Below are positions 46,702 through 56,192 of a DNA stretch of 64,000 bases, piece after piece. The stretch is taken from assembly GCF_041320595.1 (NCBI RefSeq), contig NZ_CP166625.1:434001-498000 (forward strand). Reading direction: 5' to 3'. Below the pieces are notes generated by a model. The model was given only the letters and a program-made list of their open reading frames with translations. It was not told where the DNA came from and did not search any database. The translations under genes were made by a program, and so were the position numbers. Origin of the DNA: Pleomorphomonas sp. PLEO. Its GTDB lineage: Bacteria > Pseudomonadota > Alphaproteobacteria > Rhizobiales > Pleomorphomonadaceae. Position 1 is the stretch's first letter, and every line of letters starts with the position of its first letter.

Positions 46702-46714
46702 GAAACCGTTTACC
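46702..46714. promoter_or_regulatory. Second LacI-type half-matching site before the regulator gene
   Basis: GAAACCGTTTACC resembles the TAAACGTTTA site (shared CGTTTA half) and lies 5 bp before the ATG of the divergent regulator. Binding there would block translation start or transcription, suggesting autorepression. Confidence 0.35.
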
Positions 46715-46719
46715 TTCAA

Positions 46720-47757
46720 ATGACACTGCGAAAGAAAGCCACGATCCGGGATGTTGCAGCAGCGGCGGGCGTGTCGATTGCTACCGTTTCGAAATACGTC
46801 AACGGCCAGCAGTCCTTTACCCGGCCCGTCGAGGAAAAACTGCGTCTGGCCATCGAAGCGCTTGGCTATAGCCAGAATCCGGCGGCGCGCAGCATGGTCA
46901 CCGGTCGGACCGCCGCCATCGGTTTGGCGGTCATGGACATTTCGAACCCCCACTACGCCAACGTCGTGAAGGGGGCCAACCGCGTGGCGCTAGCCAATGG
47001 TTACAATCTCCTTGTGGTCGACATGGAGGAGAGCATTGCCTGGGCGCGCCAGCGGCTCGAAGCGTTGGTGCTGCGCACCGACGGGCTGATCGTCAGCTCG
47101 CGCATTCCCAAAGACGTGGTCGACTGGTTGGCCGAGCTCGACAAGCCGGTAGCCTTTCTCGGACAGCCGGAGCGCAGCGACGTCGTGACGGTCGGCATGG
47201 ACAGCATTGAAGTTGCATCGCTGCTCGCCGGCTACATCGTCCAGCAGGGCTTCACCCGCGTTGGCTATGTGGGCTACCCGCGCGCCGCCTGGAACGCGGA
47301 GCGCCTGCTTGGCTTGCATCGCGTCTTTGACGCAGCCGGTGTCCAACTCATGGAGTTTGATGCCGAGGAGCCGACGAGCGAAGCAGGCGAACGAGTGGCC
47401 GCACGGATCCTACTCAGGGCGGATCGGCCTCAGGCGGTCATCGGCTGCAACGATCTTGTCGCCATCGGATTGATGGCCGAAGCACGGGCGCTGGGATTCC
47501 GCATTCCTGAAGACGTAGCCTTTGCCGGCATCGACAACATTCCAACCAGCCGCTATGTCTGGCCGTCGTTGACGACTGTCGACGTCTGCAGCGAAGCGAC
47601 CGGCGAGGTCGTCCTGAAACAGATCATGTCGATGATCGAAGGACATCCTCCCGCTAGCGACCTCAAGCTGGAACCCCTTCTGGTCGTTCGCGATTCGGCA
47701 AGAGGCATGGCGGACGTCAGGACGCCGTCTCACCGTGATCCGTCGCAACCTTCCTGA
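46720..47757 (+). CDS. LacI-family transcriptional regulator of the saccharide operon
   Basis: A 345-residue regulator. The N-terminal helix-turn-helix KKATIRDVAAAAGVSIATVS with the hinge helix at about residues 50-60 is typical LacI; a periplasmic-binding-like core follows (TGRTAAIGLAVMDISNPHYA; GCNDLVAIGLMAEARALG). It is divergent from the binding-protein operon, so it probably represses that operon until a sugar binds. No strong ribosome-binding site precedes the ATG at 46720. The effector cannot be told from sequence. Confidence 0.9.
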   Translation: MTLRKKATIRDVAAAAGVSIATVSKYVNGQQSFTRPVEEKLRLAIEALGYSQNPAARSMVTGRTAAIGLAVMDISNPHYANVVKGANRVALANGYNLLVVDMEESIAWARQRLEALVLRTDGLIVSSRIPKDVVDWLAELDKPVAFLGQPERSDVVTVGMDSIEVASLLAGYIVQQGFTRVGYVGYPRAAWNAERLLGLHRVFDAAGVQLMEFDAEEPTSEAGERVAARILLRADRPQAVIGCNDLVAIGLMAEARALGFRIPEDVAFAGIDNIPTSRYVWPSLTTVDVCSEATGEVVLKQIMSMIEGHPPASDLKLEPLLVVRDSARGMADVRTPSHRDPSQPS

Positions 47758-47973
47758 TCTGCTCATTCGAGGGGTCGGGAGGGGAGAACAGTATCCTTCC
47801 GGCGACATTGGGCCGGCCGACTCTGGTCTCGCCAGATGACACCCTATCCCCTGTCGACTAGCGCCAACGGTATCTCGATGGGCTGTCGCTCGCCCTTCCC
47901 AGCTTCAAACCAAGAGACGACGGACAGCCGCCCGTCCCCTATGCCGCCATTGCGGGGCCATGCCCGCCGATGA

Positions 47974-48810
47974 CTACGCCCGCCCGCGCCGCACGCCGGC
48001 CGCCAGATCGGCAACGAGATCGGTGATGGCGCTGACCGTGGCGGTCGTCGCCTTGCCGTCCTTGAGCGAATCGCGCACCGCGTTGACCAATGCGGAGCCG
48101 ACCACCACGCCATCGGCGTGAGCGGCAATGGCCGCCGCCTGCTCACCCGTCTTGACGCCGAAGCCGACCATCACCGGCAGCGGCGTATGCGCCTTGATAC
48201 GGGCAACCGCCGTGGCGACATCGCCGGCCGCGGCCGATTTGACGCCGGTGACGCCAAGCACCGAGACGTAATAGACAAAGCCCGAGGAATTCCTCATCAA
48301 CACCGGCAGGCGCCTGTCATCCGACGTCGGCGTCGCCAGGCGGATGAAACTGATACCGGCCTTGATCGCCGGCAGGCACAGTTCCTCGTCCTCTTCCGGC
48401 GGCAGGTCGACGACGATCAGACCATCGACGCCGGCCGCCTTGGCGTCGGAGACGAAGCGTTCGACGCCGTAAATGTAAATGGGATTGTAGTACCCCATCA
48501 GCACGACGGGCGTTTCGCCGTCACCCTGCCGAAAAGCACGCACCTGCTCGAGCGTCTTCACCATGGTCTGGCCGGCGGCGAGCGCTCGTATGTCGGCCGC
48601 CTGGATCGGCGGCCCCTCAGCCATCGGGTCGGAGAAGGGCATGCCGAACTCGATGATGTCGGCGCCGGCACCGGGCAGCGCCTTCAAGATGGACAGCGAA
48701 GTCTCGGGATCGGGGTCGCCGGCGGTAACGAAGGTGACCAGCGCCGCCCGGCCCTCGTCCCTGAGCTTTGCGAGGCGGACGTCGATACGGGTAACGGGAA
48801 GGGAACTCAC
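47974..48810 (-). CDS. trpA: Tryptophan synthase alpha chain
   Basis: A 278-residue alpha subunit that cleaves indole-3-glycerol phosphate to indole. The catalytic Glu54 is in [12 protein letters not shown]. The position of the second catalytic acid, Asp60 in E. coli (LADGP), is Glu65 in MAEGP. The phosphate-binding GFGV and GVVVGSALV segments are present. The start is GTG at 48810, overlapping the trpB stop by four bases. It is the last gene of a trpF-trpB-trpA cluster. Confidence 0.93.
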   Translation of the reverse strand: MSSLPVTRIDVRLAKLRDEGRAALVTFVTAGDPDPETSLSILKALPGAGADIIEFGMPFSDPMAEGPPIQAADIRALAAGQTMVKTLEQVRAFRQGDGETPVVLMGYYNPIYIYGVERFVSDAKAAGVDGLIVVDLPPEEDEELCLPAIKAGISFIRLATPTSDDRRLPVLMRNSSGFVYYVSVLGVTGVKSAAAGDVATAVARIKAHTPLPVMVGFGVKTGEQAAAIAAHADGVVVGSALVNAVRDSLKDGKATTATVSAITDLVADLAAGVRRGRA

Positions 48811-50030
48811 AGGTCGACTCCCAGGATCTTGCCGACGGTAAAGACGTCCTTGTCGCCTCGGCCGGAAAGGTTGACGACGATAATCTCGTCCTTGCCCATC
48901 TTCGGCGCGCGCTTGATCGCCTCGGCAACGGCGTGGGCACTTTCCAGAGCCGGGATGATGCCCTCGACCTTGGTCAGCGTCTGGAAGGCGTCGAGCGCCT
49001 CCTGGTCGGTGGCGGGCACGTAGGTGACGCGTCCCGTGTCGTTCAGCCAGGAATGCTCAGGGCCGATGCCGGGATAATCAAGGCCGGCCGATATCGAGTG
49101 TCCCTCGAGGATCTGGCCGTCGTCGTCTTGCAGGAGATAGGTGCGGTTGCCGTGCAGCACGCCGGGCTTGCCACCATTCAACGAAGCGGCATGGCCGTTG
49201 TAGACGTTCATGCCGTGACCACCCGCCTCAACGCCGACGATGCGGACGTCCGGATCGTCGAGGAAGGGATGGAAGATGCCGATGGCGTTGGAACCGCCAC
49301 CCACAGCCGCGATGATGAGGTCGGGCAGGCGGCCTTCAACGGCGAGGATTTGCTCGCGGGTCTCGTTGCCGATGACCGACTGAAAATCACGCACCATCGT
49401 CGGATAGGGATGCGGGCCGGCGGCGGTGCCGATCATGTAGTAGGTCGTCTCGACGTTGGTCACCCAGTCGCGCAACGCTTCGTTCATGGCGTCTTTCAGC
49501 GTGCCGTTGCCGGCGGTGACCGGATGCACCTGCGCGCCCAGAAGCTCCATGCGGAAGACGTTGGGCTTCTGCCGCTCGACGTCGGTAGCCCCCATGTAGA
49601 CCTCGCACGGGTAGCCGAAGCGGGCGCAAACTGTGGCCGACGCGACGCCATGCTGGCCAGCGCCGGTCTCGGCGATGATCCGGGTCTTGCCCATGCGGCG
49701 GGCAAGCAGGATCTGACCGAGGCAGTTATTGATCTTGTGACTGCCCGTGTGGTTGAGCTCTTCGCGCTTCAGATAGATCTTGGCGCCGCCGAGGTGGGCG
49801 GAAAGCCGTTCGGCGAAATAAAGCGGGCTGGGTCGGCCGGTATAGGTAGCGTTCAGCCCCTCAAGTTCGGCATGAAAGGCCGGATCGGCCTTGGCTGCCT
49901 CATAGGCCTGGTCGAGCTCCAGGATCAGCGGCATCAACGTCTCGGCGACGTAGCGGCCGCCGAAAATGCCGAAATGGCCGCGCTCGTCCGGACCGGTGCG
50001 GAAGGAATTCGGCGTCGTCGCCTCGCTCAT
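48807..50030 (-). CDS. trpB: Tryptophan synthase beta chain
   Basis: A 407-residue PLP-dependent subunit that condenses indole with serine. The PLP lysine is K99 in [11 protein letters not shown], the serine-binding motif is [11 protein letters not shown], and [10 protein letters not shown] is the phosphate-binding loop. Length is normal. The start ATG at 50030 overlaps the trpF stop by four bases. Together with TrpA it forms the alpha2-beta2 complex with an indole tunnel. Confidence 0.95.
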   Translation of the reverse strand: MSEATTPNSFRTGPDERGHFGIFGGRYVAETLMPLILELDQAYEAAKADPAFHAELEGLNATYTGRPSPLYFAERLSAHLGGAKIYLKREELNHTGSHKINNCLGQILLARRMGKTRIIAETGAGQHGVASATVCARFGYPCEVYMGATDVERQKPNVFRMELLGAQVHPVTAGNGTLKDAMNEALRDWVTNVETTYYMIGTAAGPHPYPTMVRDFQSVIGNETREQILAVEGRLPDLIIAAVGGGSNAIGIFHPFLDDPDVRIVGVEAGGHGMNVYNGHAASLNGGKPGVLHGNRTYLLQDDDGQILEGHSISAGLDYPGIGPEHSWLNDTGRVTYVPATDQEALDAFQTLTKVEGIIPALESAHAVAEAIKRAPKMGKDEIIVVNLSGRGDKDVFTVGKILGVDL

Positions 50031-50686
50031 CGTTGTCCCTCTTCACTCGCTGCGCGCGCCGCCGCCACAAAGGCACGGATGCGGGCTTCGTCTTTTTGGC
50101 CCGGTGCGCTCTCGACACCCGAAGATACGTCGACCCCCGGGGGCCGCACTCGGCCTACCGCATCGCCAACGTTGGTAGGGTCAAGCCCGCCGGAAAGCAA
50201 GAAGGGCGTCGGCGCTCCCTCCAACAGCGACCAGTCGAAAGTCACCCCCAGCCCGCCGGGCCGGCTCGCGTCCTTCGGCGGCTTGGCGTCGTAGAGGAGG
50301 AGATCGGCGACATCGGCATACGCAAGGGCAGCAGCGACGTCTTCGGCGGCACCGATGCCAAGAGCTTTGATCACCGGTCGGCCGAAGCGCTTGCGCACCT
50401 CGGCAACCCGCTCCGGGCTTTCGCGGCCATGCAGCTGAACGAAGTCCGGTGCAATCGTCGCAACGAGATGACCAAGGAGGTCATCGTCGGCGTTGACCGT
50501 CAGCACGACAGTCTTCGCTCGACCATCAACCCGACGGGCCAGCGCGGCGGCGGACTCCACCGAGAGATGACGCGGGCTCTTCTCAAAATGGACGAAGCCG
50601 ACCAGATCGGCGCCAGCGGATAGCGCCCATTCCAGACTTTCCGGCGTGGAGAGACCGCAGATCTTGATAAGGAATGGGGACATCAT
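50027..50686 (-). CDS. trpF: Phosphoribosylanthranilate isomerase
   Basis: A 219-residue (beta/alpha)8 isomerase of tryptophan synthesis. The catalytic Cys10 is in [31 protein letters not shown], and [17 protein letters not shown] match the family, and the phosphate-binding [10 protein letters not shown] segment follows. The ATG at 50683 is an alternative to 50686. It is the first gene of trpFBA; trpE, G, D and C are not in the window. Confidence 0.93.
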   Translation of the reverse strand: MMSPFLIKICGLSTPESLEWALSAGADLVGFVHFEKSPRHLSVESAAALARRVDGRAKTVVLTVNADDDLLGHLVATIAPDFVQLHGRESPERVAEVRKRFGRPVIKALGIGAAEDVAAALAYADVADLLLYDAKPPKDASRPGGLGVTFDWSLLEGAPTPFLLSGGLDPTNVGDAVGRVRPPGVDVSSGVESAPGQKDEARIRAFVAAARAASEEGQR

Positions 50687-50753
50687 GCCAACAACCTAAC
50701 GAGGACGGCGGCCGAAGCCGCCGCTTGCCCCTGTCGGAAAGGAGGACTTGCCG

Positions 50754-52010
50754 TCAGGCACCCGTGAAGGCGCGCGGAGCGGCGGAAACCAGCGACGGTG
50801 TCGAACCCGTCACTTCGTAGACGGCGAGGCCACGGTCGTTGGTGCCAACGGCGTTGAAGCGGAACAGACCGTTGATCGACGATAGGAACCCCTCGGGATT
50901 GGTGATGACCGAGAGCTGGAAGCGCTGGGTACCGGCGGTCTTGACGAGGCTGGCGGCCAGTACCACCGCGTCATAGGCGAGCGAGGCCGTAAATGGCGGC
51001 TCGTTGCCATAGGTCGAACGGTAGTGGCTGGCGAAAGCCGAGAAGCCGGACACCTCCGGCGAGGGAAACCAGCCGCCGGTGAGCGACGGGTCATTGTAGA
51101 CGGTGGGATCGTTCCAGACGCCGGTTCCCAGCAACTTGATGCGGGCGAGATCGACGCCGGCCGTCCGCAGCGACCGGGCGATGGTTGGCGCCACGCCAGC
51201 ACCTTCGGGCAGCAGAATGCAGTCGATCTGGGAGGCAATGGCGACGATCGCCGCGGCCGCCTGCGCCTCTCCGCCAGCGGGAAATCGTTGGACGGCGACG
51301 ACGCGCATACCATAGCGACCAGCCTCCTGGCGCAACGCCGCCTCGGCGAGGTTGCCGAAAGCGCTCTGCGACATGATGGCAGCGATCGATTTGCGACCAG
51401 ACTTGGCCGCCTCGGCAACGACGCGGCGCACCTGACCATCGACCAGAAGGCCGAGGATATACACGCCGGCCGCTGCCACGGACGGATCGGAAGAAAAGGC
51501 CATCACCGGCACGTTGGCCGCGCGCGCCACAGGGCCGACGCCTCCCACCTCAGCGGCGAAGATCGGGCCGATGATCAGCTCGGCGCCCTCGGAGATTGCC
51601 TGGCGTGCCGCCTCCGCGGCTCCCTCCGCGGTGCCGCCGGTGTCCTTTACCAATATGGTGAGGTCATTGCCGGAAAAGTCATTGAGGCCAAGCGTGGCGG
51701 CATTCTGCATGGCGACCGCCAGCGCGGCACCATTGCCAGGTGCCGTCTTAGGCAGGAGCAGCGCCACGCGCACCGTGCCGCTACCGAGCACTTCACCCGA
51801 CACGGCCGGTCCGGTCGGAGGCGGCAGAAGCGTATCGCCACCACTCGGCCGGCTCGTCGGCGAGCAGGCAGCGAGCGCCGCGCCCCCCAACAGAAGCAGC
51901 GCGAAACGCCGGCTCAGACCGACCGTCGTTCCCACGCATTGGTCACTCGTCTCCGGGGACACGGCCATATCGGCCGCGTCATTCGCAACCCAGCCATCGT
52001 CACGGGTCAT
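50754..52010 (-). CDS. LpoA-like lipoprotein, penicillin-binding-protein activator family
   Basis: A 418-residue lipoprotein. After a short basic N-terminus, a lipobox-type LLLLGGAALAACS (Cys at about residue 49) is followed by a Pro/Gly-rich linker and a periplasmic-binding-fold domain (VRVALLLPKTAPGNGAALAV; GAELIIGPIFAAEVGGV). This resembles the C-terminal domain of E. coli LpoA, which activates PBP1A at the outer membrane, without its N-terminal TPR half. It is divergent from a gene block with rsmI and yraN, matching the yraL-lpoA-yraN neighbourhood in enterics. AAGGTAAGACG supports the ATG at 52010. A leucine-binding-type receptor is the alternative. Confidence 0.75.
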   Translation of the reverse strand: MTRDDGWVANDAADMAVSPETSDQCVGTTVGLSRRFALLLLGGAALAACSPTSRPSGGDTLLPPPTGPAVSGEVLGSGTVRVALLLPKTAPGNGAALAVAMQNAATLGLNDFSGNDLTILVKDTGGTAEGAAEAARQAISEGAELIIGPIFAAEVGGVGPVARAANVPVMAFSSDPSVAAAGVYILGLLVDGQVRRVVAEAAKSGRKSIAAIMSQSAFGNLAEAALRQEAGRYGMRVVAVQRFPAGGEAQAAAAIVAIASQIDCILLPEGAGVAPTIARSLRTAGVDLARIKLLGTGVWNDPTVYNDPSLTGGWFPSPEVSGFSAFASHYRSTYGNEPPFTASLAYDAVVLAASLVKTAGTQRFQLSVITNPEGFLSSINGLFRFNAVGTNDRGLAVYEVTGSTPSLVSAAPRAFTGA

Positions 52011-52194
52011 CGTCTTACCTTCCGCCGCAAAAGCATCCGCGCCATTTCAATGACAAACGGCCATAGATGCAACTCCTTACGTACCATTTACCGGTGGAGA
52101 GGCCAGGAATCGGCCAGGGTGGCTCGATTTTCCCGCCGAAGTGTGGTTTTGGGAGCTAGAAAATATGACTTTGGGGCGCCGGCAAGGAAATTCC

Positions 52195-52491
52195 ATGATC
52201 AGACACATCGTCTACTTTTCCGTCCGTTCGGCCGCCGATCGGGAGCGCGTGCTGGGCGGTCTCCGCCTGCTCGAAGCCAATCCACACGCCCTCCTTCTCG
52301 AGGTCGGCGAGAACCTGAAGCTCGACAGCCTCGGCAACGAAGTCGATTTTGTGGTCTACGGCGAATTCACCGACGCCGACGCGCTCGACGCCTTCAAGGC
52401 GCATCCGAGCTACGAGGCGTCGATTGCCGCGGTGCGGCCGATCCGCGACCTGCGCATCGCCGCCGATTTCGTGGCGAAAGAGAAACGGTAA
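52195..52491 (+). CDS. Stress-responsive Dabb (A/B barrel) domain protein
   Basis: A 98-residue dimeric alpha/beta-barrel protein, starting MIRHIVYFSVRSAADRERVL, with GEFTDADALDAFKAHPSYEA near the C-terminus, as in the Dabb family. Members bind small hydrophobic or phenolic compounds, but the role here is unknown. AAGGAAATTCC supports the ATG at 52195. It ends 5 bp before rsmI and may be co-transcribed with it. Confidence 0.78.
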   Translation: MIRHIVYFSVRSAADRERVLGGLRLLEANPHALLLEVGENLKLDSLGNEVDFVVYGEFTDADALDAFKAHPSYEASIAAVRPIRDLRIAADFVAKEKR

Positions 52492-52496
52492 TCATC

Positions 52497-53438
52497 ATGA
52501 CTGAGGCGGGCGACAAGGCCAGCACAACGGGCTACGCAATTGACGGCACCGTCTTCGCCGGCAAACCGATCGAGCCAGGCCTTTATCCGGTGGCGACACC
52601 GATCGGCAATCTTTCGGACATGTCGCTGCGGGCACTCGACGTGCTGGGCGGCGCCGACCTGATCGTTTGCGAGGATAGCCGCGTCACCGCCGTTCTCCTC
52701 GACCGCTACGGCATTCGCAAGCCGCTCGCCATTTATCACGAGCATAACGCCGTTCGCGAGCGTCCGCGCCTTCTCGCCATGCTCCGCGGCGGAATGCGTC
52801 TCGCGCTGGTCTCCGACGCCGGAACCCCGTTGATCTCCGACCCCGGCTACAAGCTGGTTGAGGAGGCGATTGCCGAGGGTATCCGGGTGATCCCAATCCC
52901 TGGCGCCTCGGCCATCCTGTCAGCCCTGGTGGCCGCCGGTCTGCCAACAGACACGTTCCTGTTCCTAGGCTTCCTGCCGCACAAGGCGGGTGCCCGCCGC
53001 AATCGGCTCGGTGAATTTCGCTCCGTGCCGGCGACGCTCGTCGTCTACGAATCGCCACATCGGGCGGCCGAGACGCTTACCGATATGGCCGAGGTGCTGG
53101 GCGGCGACCGGCCGGCGGCGCTCTGCCGTGAACTGACCAAGCGCTTCGAAGAGGTGCGGCGCGGTACGCTGTCGGAGCTTGCGGCCAGCGCCGAGTCCGA
53201 TCCACCACGCGGCGAGATCGTGCTGGTGGTCGGTGCGCCGCTGGGCGAGGAGGCAGGTGAAGCGGATATCGAGGCGCTGCTTTCCGCCGCGCTCGAAACC
53301 AAGGGCGCCGGCCAGGCCGCCGCCGAGGTGGCGAAGGCCACCGGCCGGCCTCGTAGGGACGTTTACGCTTTGGCTTTGAAGCTGAAGGCAGTCATCGACG
53401 CCGGTGGCGATTCGGACGATGCCGACTCGGATACCTGA
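52497..53438 (+). CDS. rsmI: 16S rRNA (cytidine1402-2'-O)-methyltransferase
   Basis: A 313-residue tetrapyrrole-methylase-fold enzyme that methylates the ribose of C1402 in 16S rRNA using S-adenosylmethionine. GLYPVATPIGNLSDMSLRAL near the N-terminus, CEDSRVTAVLLDRYGI, LVSDAGTPLISDPGYKLV, and IPGASAILSALVAAGLPTD are the RsmI (YraL) signature. A C-terminal acidic tail ends in GDSDDADSDT. It is divergent from the LpoA-like gene and lies in front of a LysE exporter and yraN. Confidence 0.93.
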   Translation: MTEAGDKASTTGYAIDGTVFAGKPIEPGLYPVATPIGNLSDMSLRALDVLGGADLIVCEDSRVTAVLLDRYGIRKPLAIYHEHNAVRERPRLLAMLRGGMRLALVSDAGTPLISDPGYKLVEEAIAEGIRVIPIPGASAILSALVAAGLPTDTFLFLGFLPHKAGARRNRLGEFRSVPATLVVYESPHRAAETLTDMAEVLGGDRPAALCRELTKRFEEVRRGTLSELAASAESDPPRGEIVLVVGAPLGEEAGEADIEALLSAALETKGAGQAAAEVAKATGRPRRDVYALALKLKAVIDAGGDSDDADSDT

Positions 53439-53456
53439 TCCAACCGGAGATTTTCG

Positions 53457-54083
53457 ATGCCACCGATCGATCTCTTAATCACCTTTTTCGTGTCGACGGC
53501 GTTGTTTGCCTTCGTTCCCGGACCGGCGATGCTTTATGCCGCCGCACGGACGCTGGCCGGTGGTCGGAGAGCAGGCCTGATGGCTGCCCTCGGTGTGCAC
53601 GTCGGTGGCTATGCCCACGTACTGGCGGCGACAATGGGCTTGTCGGTGCTGTTTCACGCGGTTCCCCTCCTCTACACGATGGTGAAGCTGGTCGGCGCCG
53701 CTTATCTCGTCCTCATGGGATGGCGCCTCGTAGTCGGTCGCGCCGCCGAATCTGAAGGGGACACCAACTTGCGCGAGCCCCGATACGCTTTCATCCAGAG
53801 CATCTTCGTTGAGTTGCTCAATCCCAAGACCGCGATTTTCTTCCTCGCCTTCCTGCCGCAGTTCGTCAGCGCCGACGCCGGTACGCCGCTGTGGCTGCAG
53901 TTCCTCGTTTTGGGAGCGATCACCAATGTGATGTTCTCGGTCGCCGATGTCGTCGCCGTCGTCGGTGCCAGCGGCATTCTGTCCAGCCTTCGCGCCTCGC
54001 CATCGCTCGGTCCATGGCTGCGGCGGGCGGCTGGATCGCTTCTCATCGGCCTCGGCGCGCGTCTTGCGCTCGAGAGGAGCTGA
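53457..54083 (+). CDS. LysE/RhtB-family amino-acid exporter
   Basis: A 208-residue inner-membrane protein with about six hydrophobic helices. FFVSTALFAFVPGPAMLYAA near the N-terminus and FIQSIFVELLNPKTAIFFLA in the middle (with the GPAML and LNPK motifs) are typical of LysE/RhtB translocators, which export amino acids or small metabolites. The substrate cannot be told. CGGAGA lies before the ATG at 53457. Its TGA overlaps the yraN ATG by one base, so the two are likely co-translated. Confidence 0.88.
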   Translation: MPPIDLLITFFVSTALFAFVPGPAMLYAAARTLAGGRRAGLMAALGVHVGGYAHVLAATMGLSVLFHAVPLLYTMVKLVGAAYLVLMGWRLVVGRAAESEGDTNLREPRYAFIQSIFVELLNPKTAIFFLAFLPQFVSADAGTPLWLQFLVLGAITNVMFSVADVVAVVGASGILSSLRASPSLGPWLRRAAGSLLIGLGARLALERS

Positions 54084-54439
54084 TGAACGCCGATCGCCGG
54101 GCCGGACACGCCCGTGGCCTGGTGGCGGAAGGCATGGCTGCCTGGATGTTGCGCCTCAAAGGCTACCGCGTGCTGGCGACGCGCTACCGGACACCGATCG
54201 GCGAGATCGACATCGTCGCGCGACGGGGAGACGTCCTGGCCTTCGTCGAAGTGAAGGCGCGCCCATCTCTCGAGGCTGGTCTTGAGGCGATCGCCGCCGA
54301 AGGCTATCGCCGCATCGAGGCGGCGGCCGATCTTTATCTGTCTCGGCATCCACAGTTCATCAATTTCACGCTGCGCTTCGACCTCGTCGTGGTGCGCCCC
54401 CACCGCTGGCCGCACCATATCGAAAACGCTTTTTCGTGA
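54083..54439 (+). CDS. yraN: UPF0102 protein YraN, endonuclease-like fold
   Basis: A 118-residue member of the UPF0102 family. ARGLVAEGMAAWMLRLKGYR is followed by GEIDIVARRGDVLAFVEVKA, whose GEID and EVK acidic and lysine residues form a restriction-endonuclease-like catalytic pattern. No confirmed substrate is known to me; a role in DNA or cell-envelope maintenance has been suggested by its neighbours. It shares a base with the LysE stop and is 75 bp before gshB. The rsmI-yraN linkage matches the E. coli yra cluster. Confidence 0.85.
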   Translation: MNADRRAGHARGLVAEGMAAWMLRLKGYRVLATRYRTPIGEIDIVARRGDVLAFVEVKARPSLEAGLEAIAAEGYRRIEAAADLYLSRHPQFINFTLRFDLVVVRPHRWPHHIENAFS

Positions 54440-54514
54440 AGTGCTTTCCCGTTGCGCGGCAGCCGGAAGCCGCCCATAAACGGCAGCGTCCCTTCCCGAA
54501 GACGAGTTGTTGCC

Positions 54515-55453
54515 ATGAGCCTTTCCGTCGCCGTCCAGATGGACCATATCGCCTCGATCCGCCTCGCTGGCGATTCCACCTTCGCGCTGATGCTGGAGGC
54601 GCAGAAGCGGGGGCATAGTCTCTTCCACTACACGCCCGACAAGCTGACGCTGCGTTCGGGTCAGGTCACAGCGCCGATCGAGCCGGTGGTGGTGCGTGAC
54701 GAGCCTGGCAATCACTTCACGCTGGGTTCGCCGGAAAAGACCGACCTGTCGACGCTCGATGTGGTGCTGCTCCGCCAGGATCCGCCCTTCGATATGGCCT
54801 ACCTTTCCACGACCTACCTGCTAGAGCGCATCCATCCCTCGACGCTGGTGGTCAACGACCCGGCAGAGGTGCGCGACGCGCCTGAAAAGCTATTGGTGAT
54901 GAACTATCCCGAGCTGATGCCGGAGACGATCATCACGCGTGATCCGGACGAGATCAGGGCCTTCCGCGCCGAGTTCGGCGATATCGTGCTGAAGCCGCTC
55001 TACGGCGCCGGCGGCCAGGGCGTCTACCACGTGAAGCCCGACGACGACAATTTCAGTGCCTTCCTCGAGCTATTCCTGACGCAGTCGCGCGATCCGTTCA
55101 TCGCCCAACGCTACCTGCCGGCCGTCCGCGCTGGCGACAAGCGCATCATCCTCGTCGACGGCAAGTTCGCTGGTCTGGTCAACCGCGTGCCTGCCGAGGG
55201 CGACCTTCGCTCCAACATGGTGCGGGGTGGAGCGGCGGCCACCACCGAGGTGAGCAAGCGCGACCTCGAGATCTGCGAAGCGATCGGGGCGGAACTCAGC
55301 GATCGCGGACTGATCTTCGTCGGCATCGATGTCATCGGTGACAAGCTGACCGAGATCAACGTGACGTCGCCGACAGGCATACGAGCGATTCGACGGCTGG
55401 GCGGCCCCGATGTGGCGGCTCTGGTGTGGGACGCCATCGAATCACATTTTTAG
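54515..55453 (+). CDS. gshB: Glutathione synthetase
   Basis: A 312-residue ATP-grasp ligase that adds glycine to gamma-glutamylcysteine. [20 protein letters not shown] at the N-terminus, [30 protein letters not shown]-like [17 protein letters not shown] (ATP-grasp loop), and [12 protein letters not shown] near the C-terminus match GshB. Length is close to E. coli (316). The ATG at 54515 gives the standard N-terminus. It follows the yraN block on the same strand. Confidence 0.94.
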   Translation: MSLSVAVQMDHIASIRLAGDSTFALMLEAQKRGHSLFHYTPDKLTLRSGQVTAPIEPVVVRDEPGNHFTLGSPEKTDLSTLDVVLLRQDPPFDMAYLSTTYLLERIHPSTLVVNDPAEVRDAPEKLLVMNYPELMPETIITRDPDEIRAFRAEFGDIVLKPLYGAGGQGVYHVKPDDDNFSAFLELFLTQSRDPFIAQRYLPAVRAGDKRIILVDGKFAGLVNRVPAEGDLRSNMVRGGAAATTEVSKRDLEICEAIGAELSDRGLIFVGIDVIGDKLTEINVTSPTGIRAIRRLGGPDVAALVWDAIESHF

Positions 55454-55457
55454 GGAA

Positions 55458-55976
55458 TCAGAACTTCTCATCCGGATAGACGCCCCAGAGAGACCCCTGG
55501 GCGATCCAGCCGGAAAAGCCTTTGCCGTCGAGCCGACACCAGGTGCCGTCGCATTTCTCGACCGGCGCCTGCACCTTCGGCTCGACGTGCGCGGTCACCC
55601 GGCTTGCATCGTCGGGACTGGCATGCAGGTCGATCAGCGTCTTGTCGGCGGCCCAGGGTGCAACGATGGCCGTGCGCGTGCCCGACAGGAGCGAATGGAA
55701 CACCCAACCCTCGCCACCTTCGAAATCACGAATGCGCCGCCAGTTCTCGAATTCCTGGGTGATCTCCACTGGCATGCCGGCGCGCACATAGCGCCATACC
55801 ACCGCCTGGTCTCGTGATGGTCCCTGGCGGACGTTGACGGAGTCCGATTTCAGGCTGACGAAACGCGGCACTGGCAGGCCAGAGCTGCCGACGGTCATGT
55901 TTTGAGCCAGCGAGGGACTCGCAAGCAGCAGCCCCGCGGCCAGAATGATCGCCGCCTTTAGCCTCGCCGCCCCCAT
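55458..55976 (-). CDS. Secreted SH3-domain protein
   Basis: A 172-residue exported protein. A signal peptide (AAIILAAGLLLASPSLA, cleaved after AQ near residue 21) precedes two SH3-like repeats: SLKSDSVNVRQGPSRDQAVV and, later, RVTAHVEPKVQAPVEKCDGT with WCRLDGKGFSGWI. These bacterial SH3 domains usually bind cell-wall peptides. The paired cysteines (C141 and C146, approximately) may form a disulfide. The ATG at 55976 with AAGGTGGGG in front is preferred to an in-frame ATG 18 bp upstream. It converges on gshB with a 4-bp gap. Confidence 0.82.
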   Translation of the reverse strand: MGAARLKAAIILAAGLLLASPSLAQNMTVGSSGLPVPRFVSLKSDSVNVRQGPSRDQAVVWRYVRAGMPVEITQEFENWRRIRDFEGGEGWVFHSLLSGTRTAIVAPWAADKTLIDLHASPDDASRVTAHVEPKVQAPVEKCDGTWCRLDGKGFSGWIAQGSLWGVYPDEKF

Positions 55977-56192
55977 CGTTGCCCCACCTTCCATGCCTAA
56001 AACACCCGCCGCTGACAAAAGCGGCACTCGCTACAATGGTTGCCGGTCGAAGTTAACGTTGCGTCAACGCCGCCGCGCAAGGAATGATCGCGGATCGGAC
56101 CTCCGCCGGATTGACGCCCGGAAGCGGCTGGCCGACACTTGCCGCGACAGGCTGTTGCCCGTCGGCAGCCTTGAGGAAGGACGAAAACCAAT

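Noticed and set aside
48933-50294. 453-codon plus-strand frame
   Set aside because: Antisense to trpB and trpF, no recognised motif.
51024-52496. Upstream extension of the rsmI frame
   Set aside because: Antisense to the LpoA-like gene and overlapping the Dabb gene; RsmI has a normal start at 52497.
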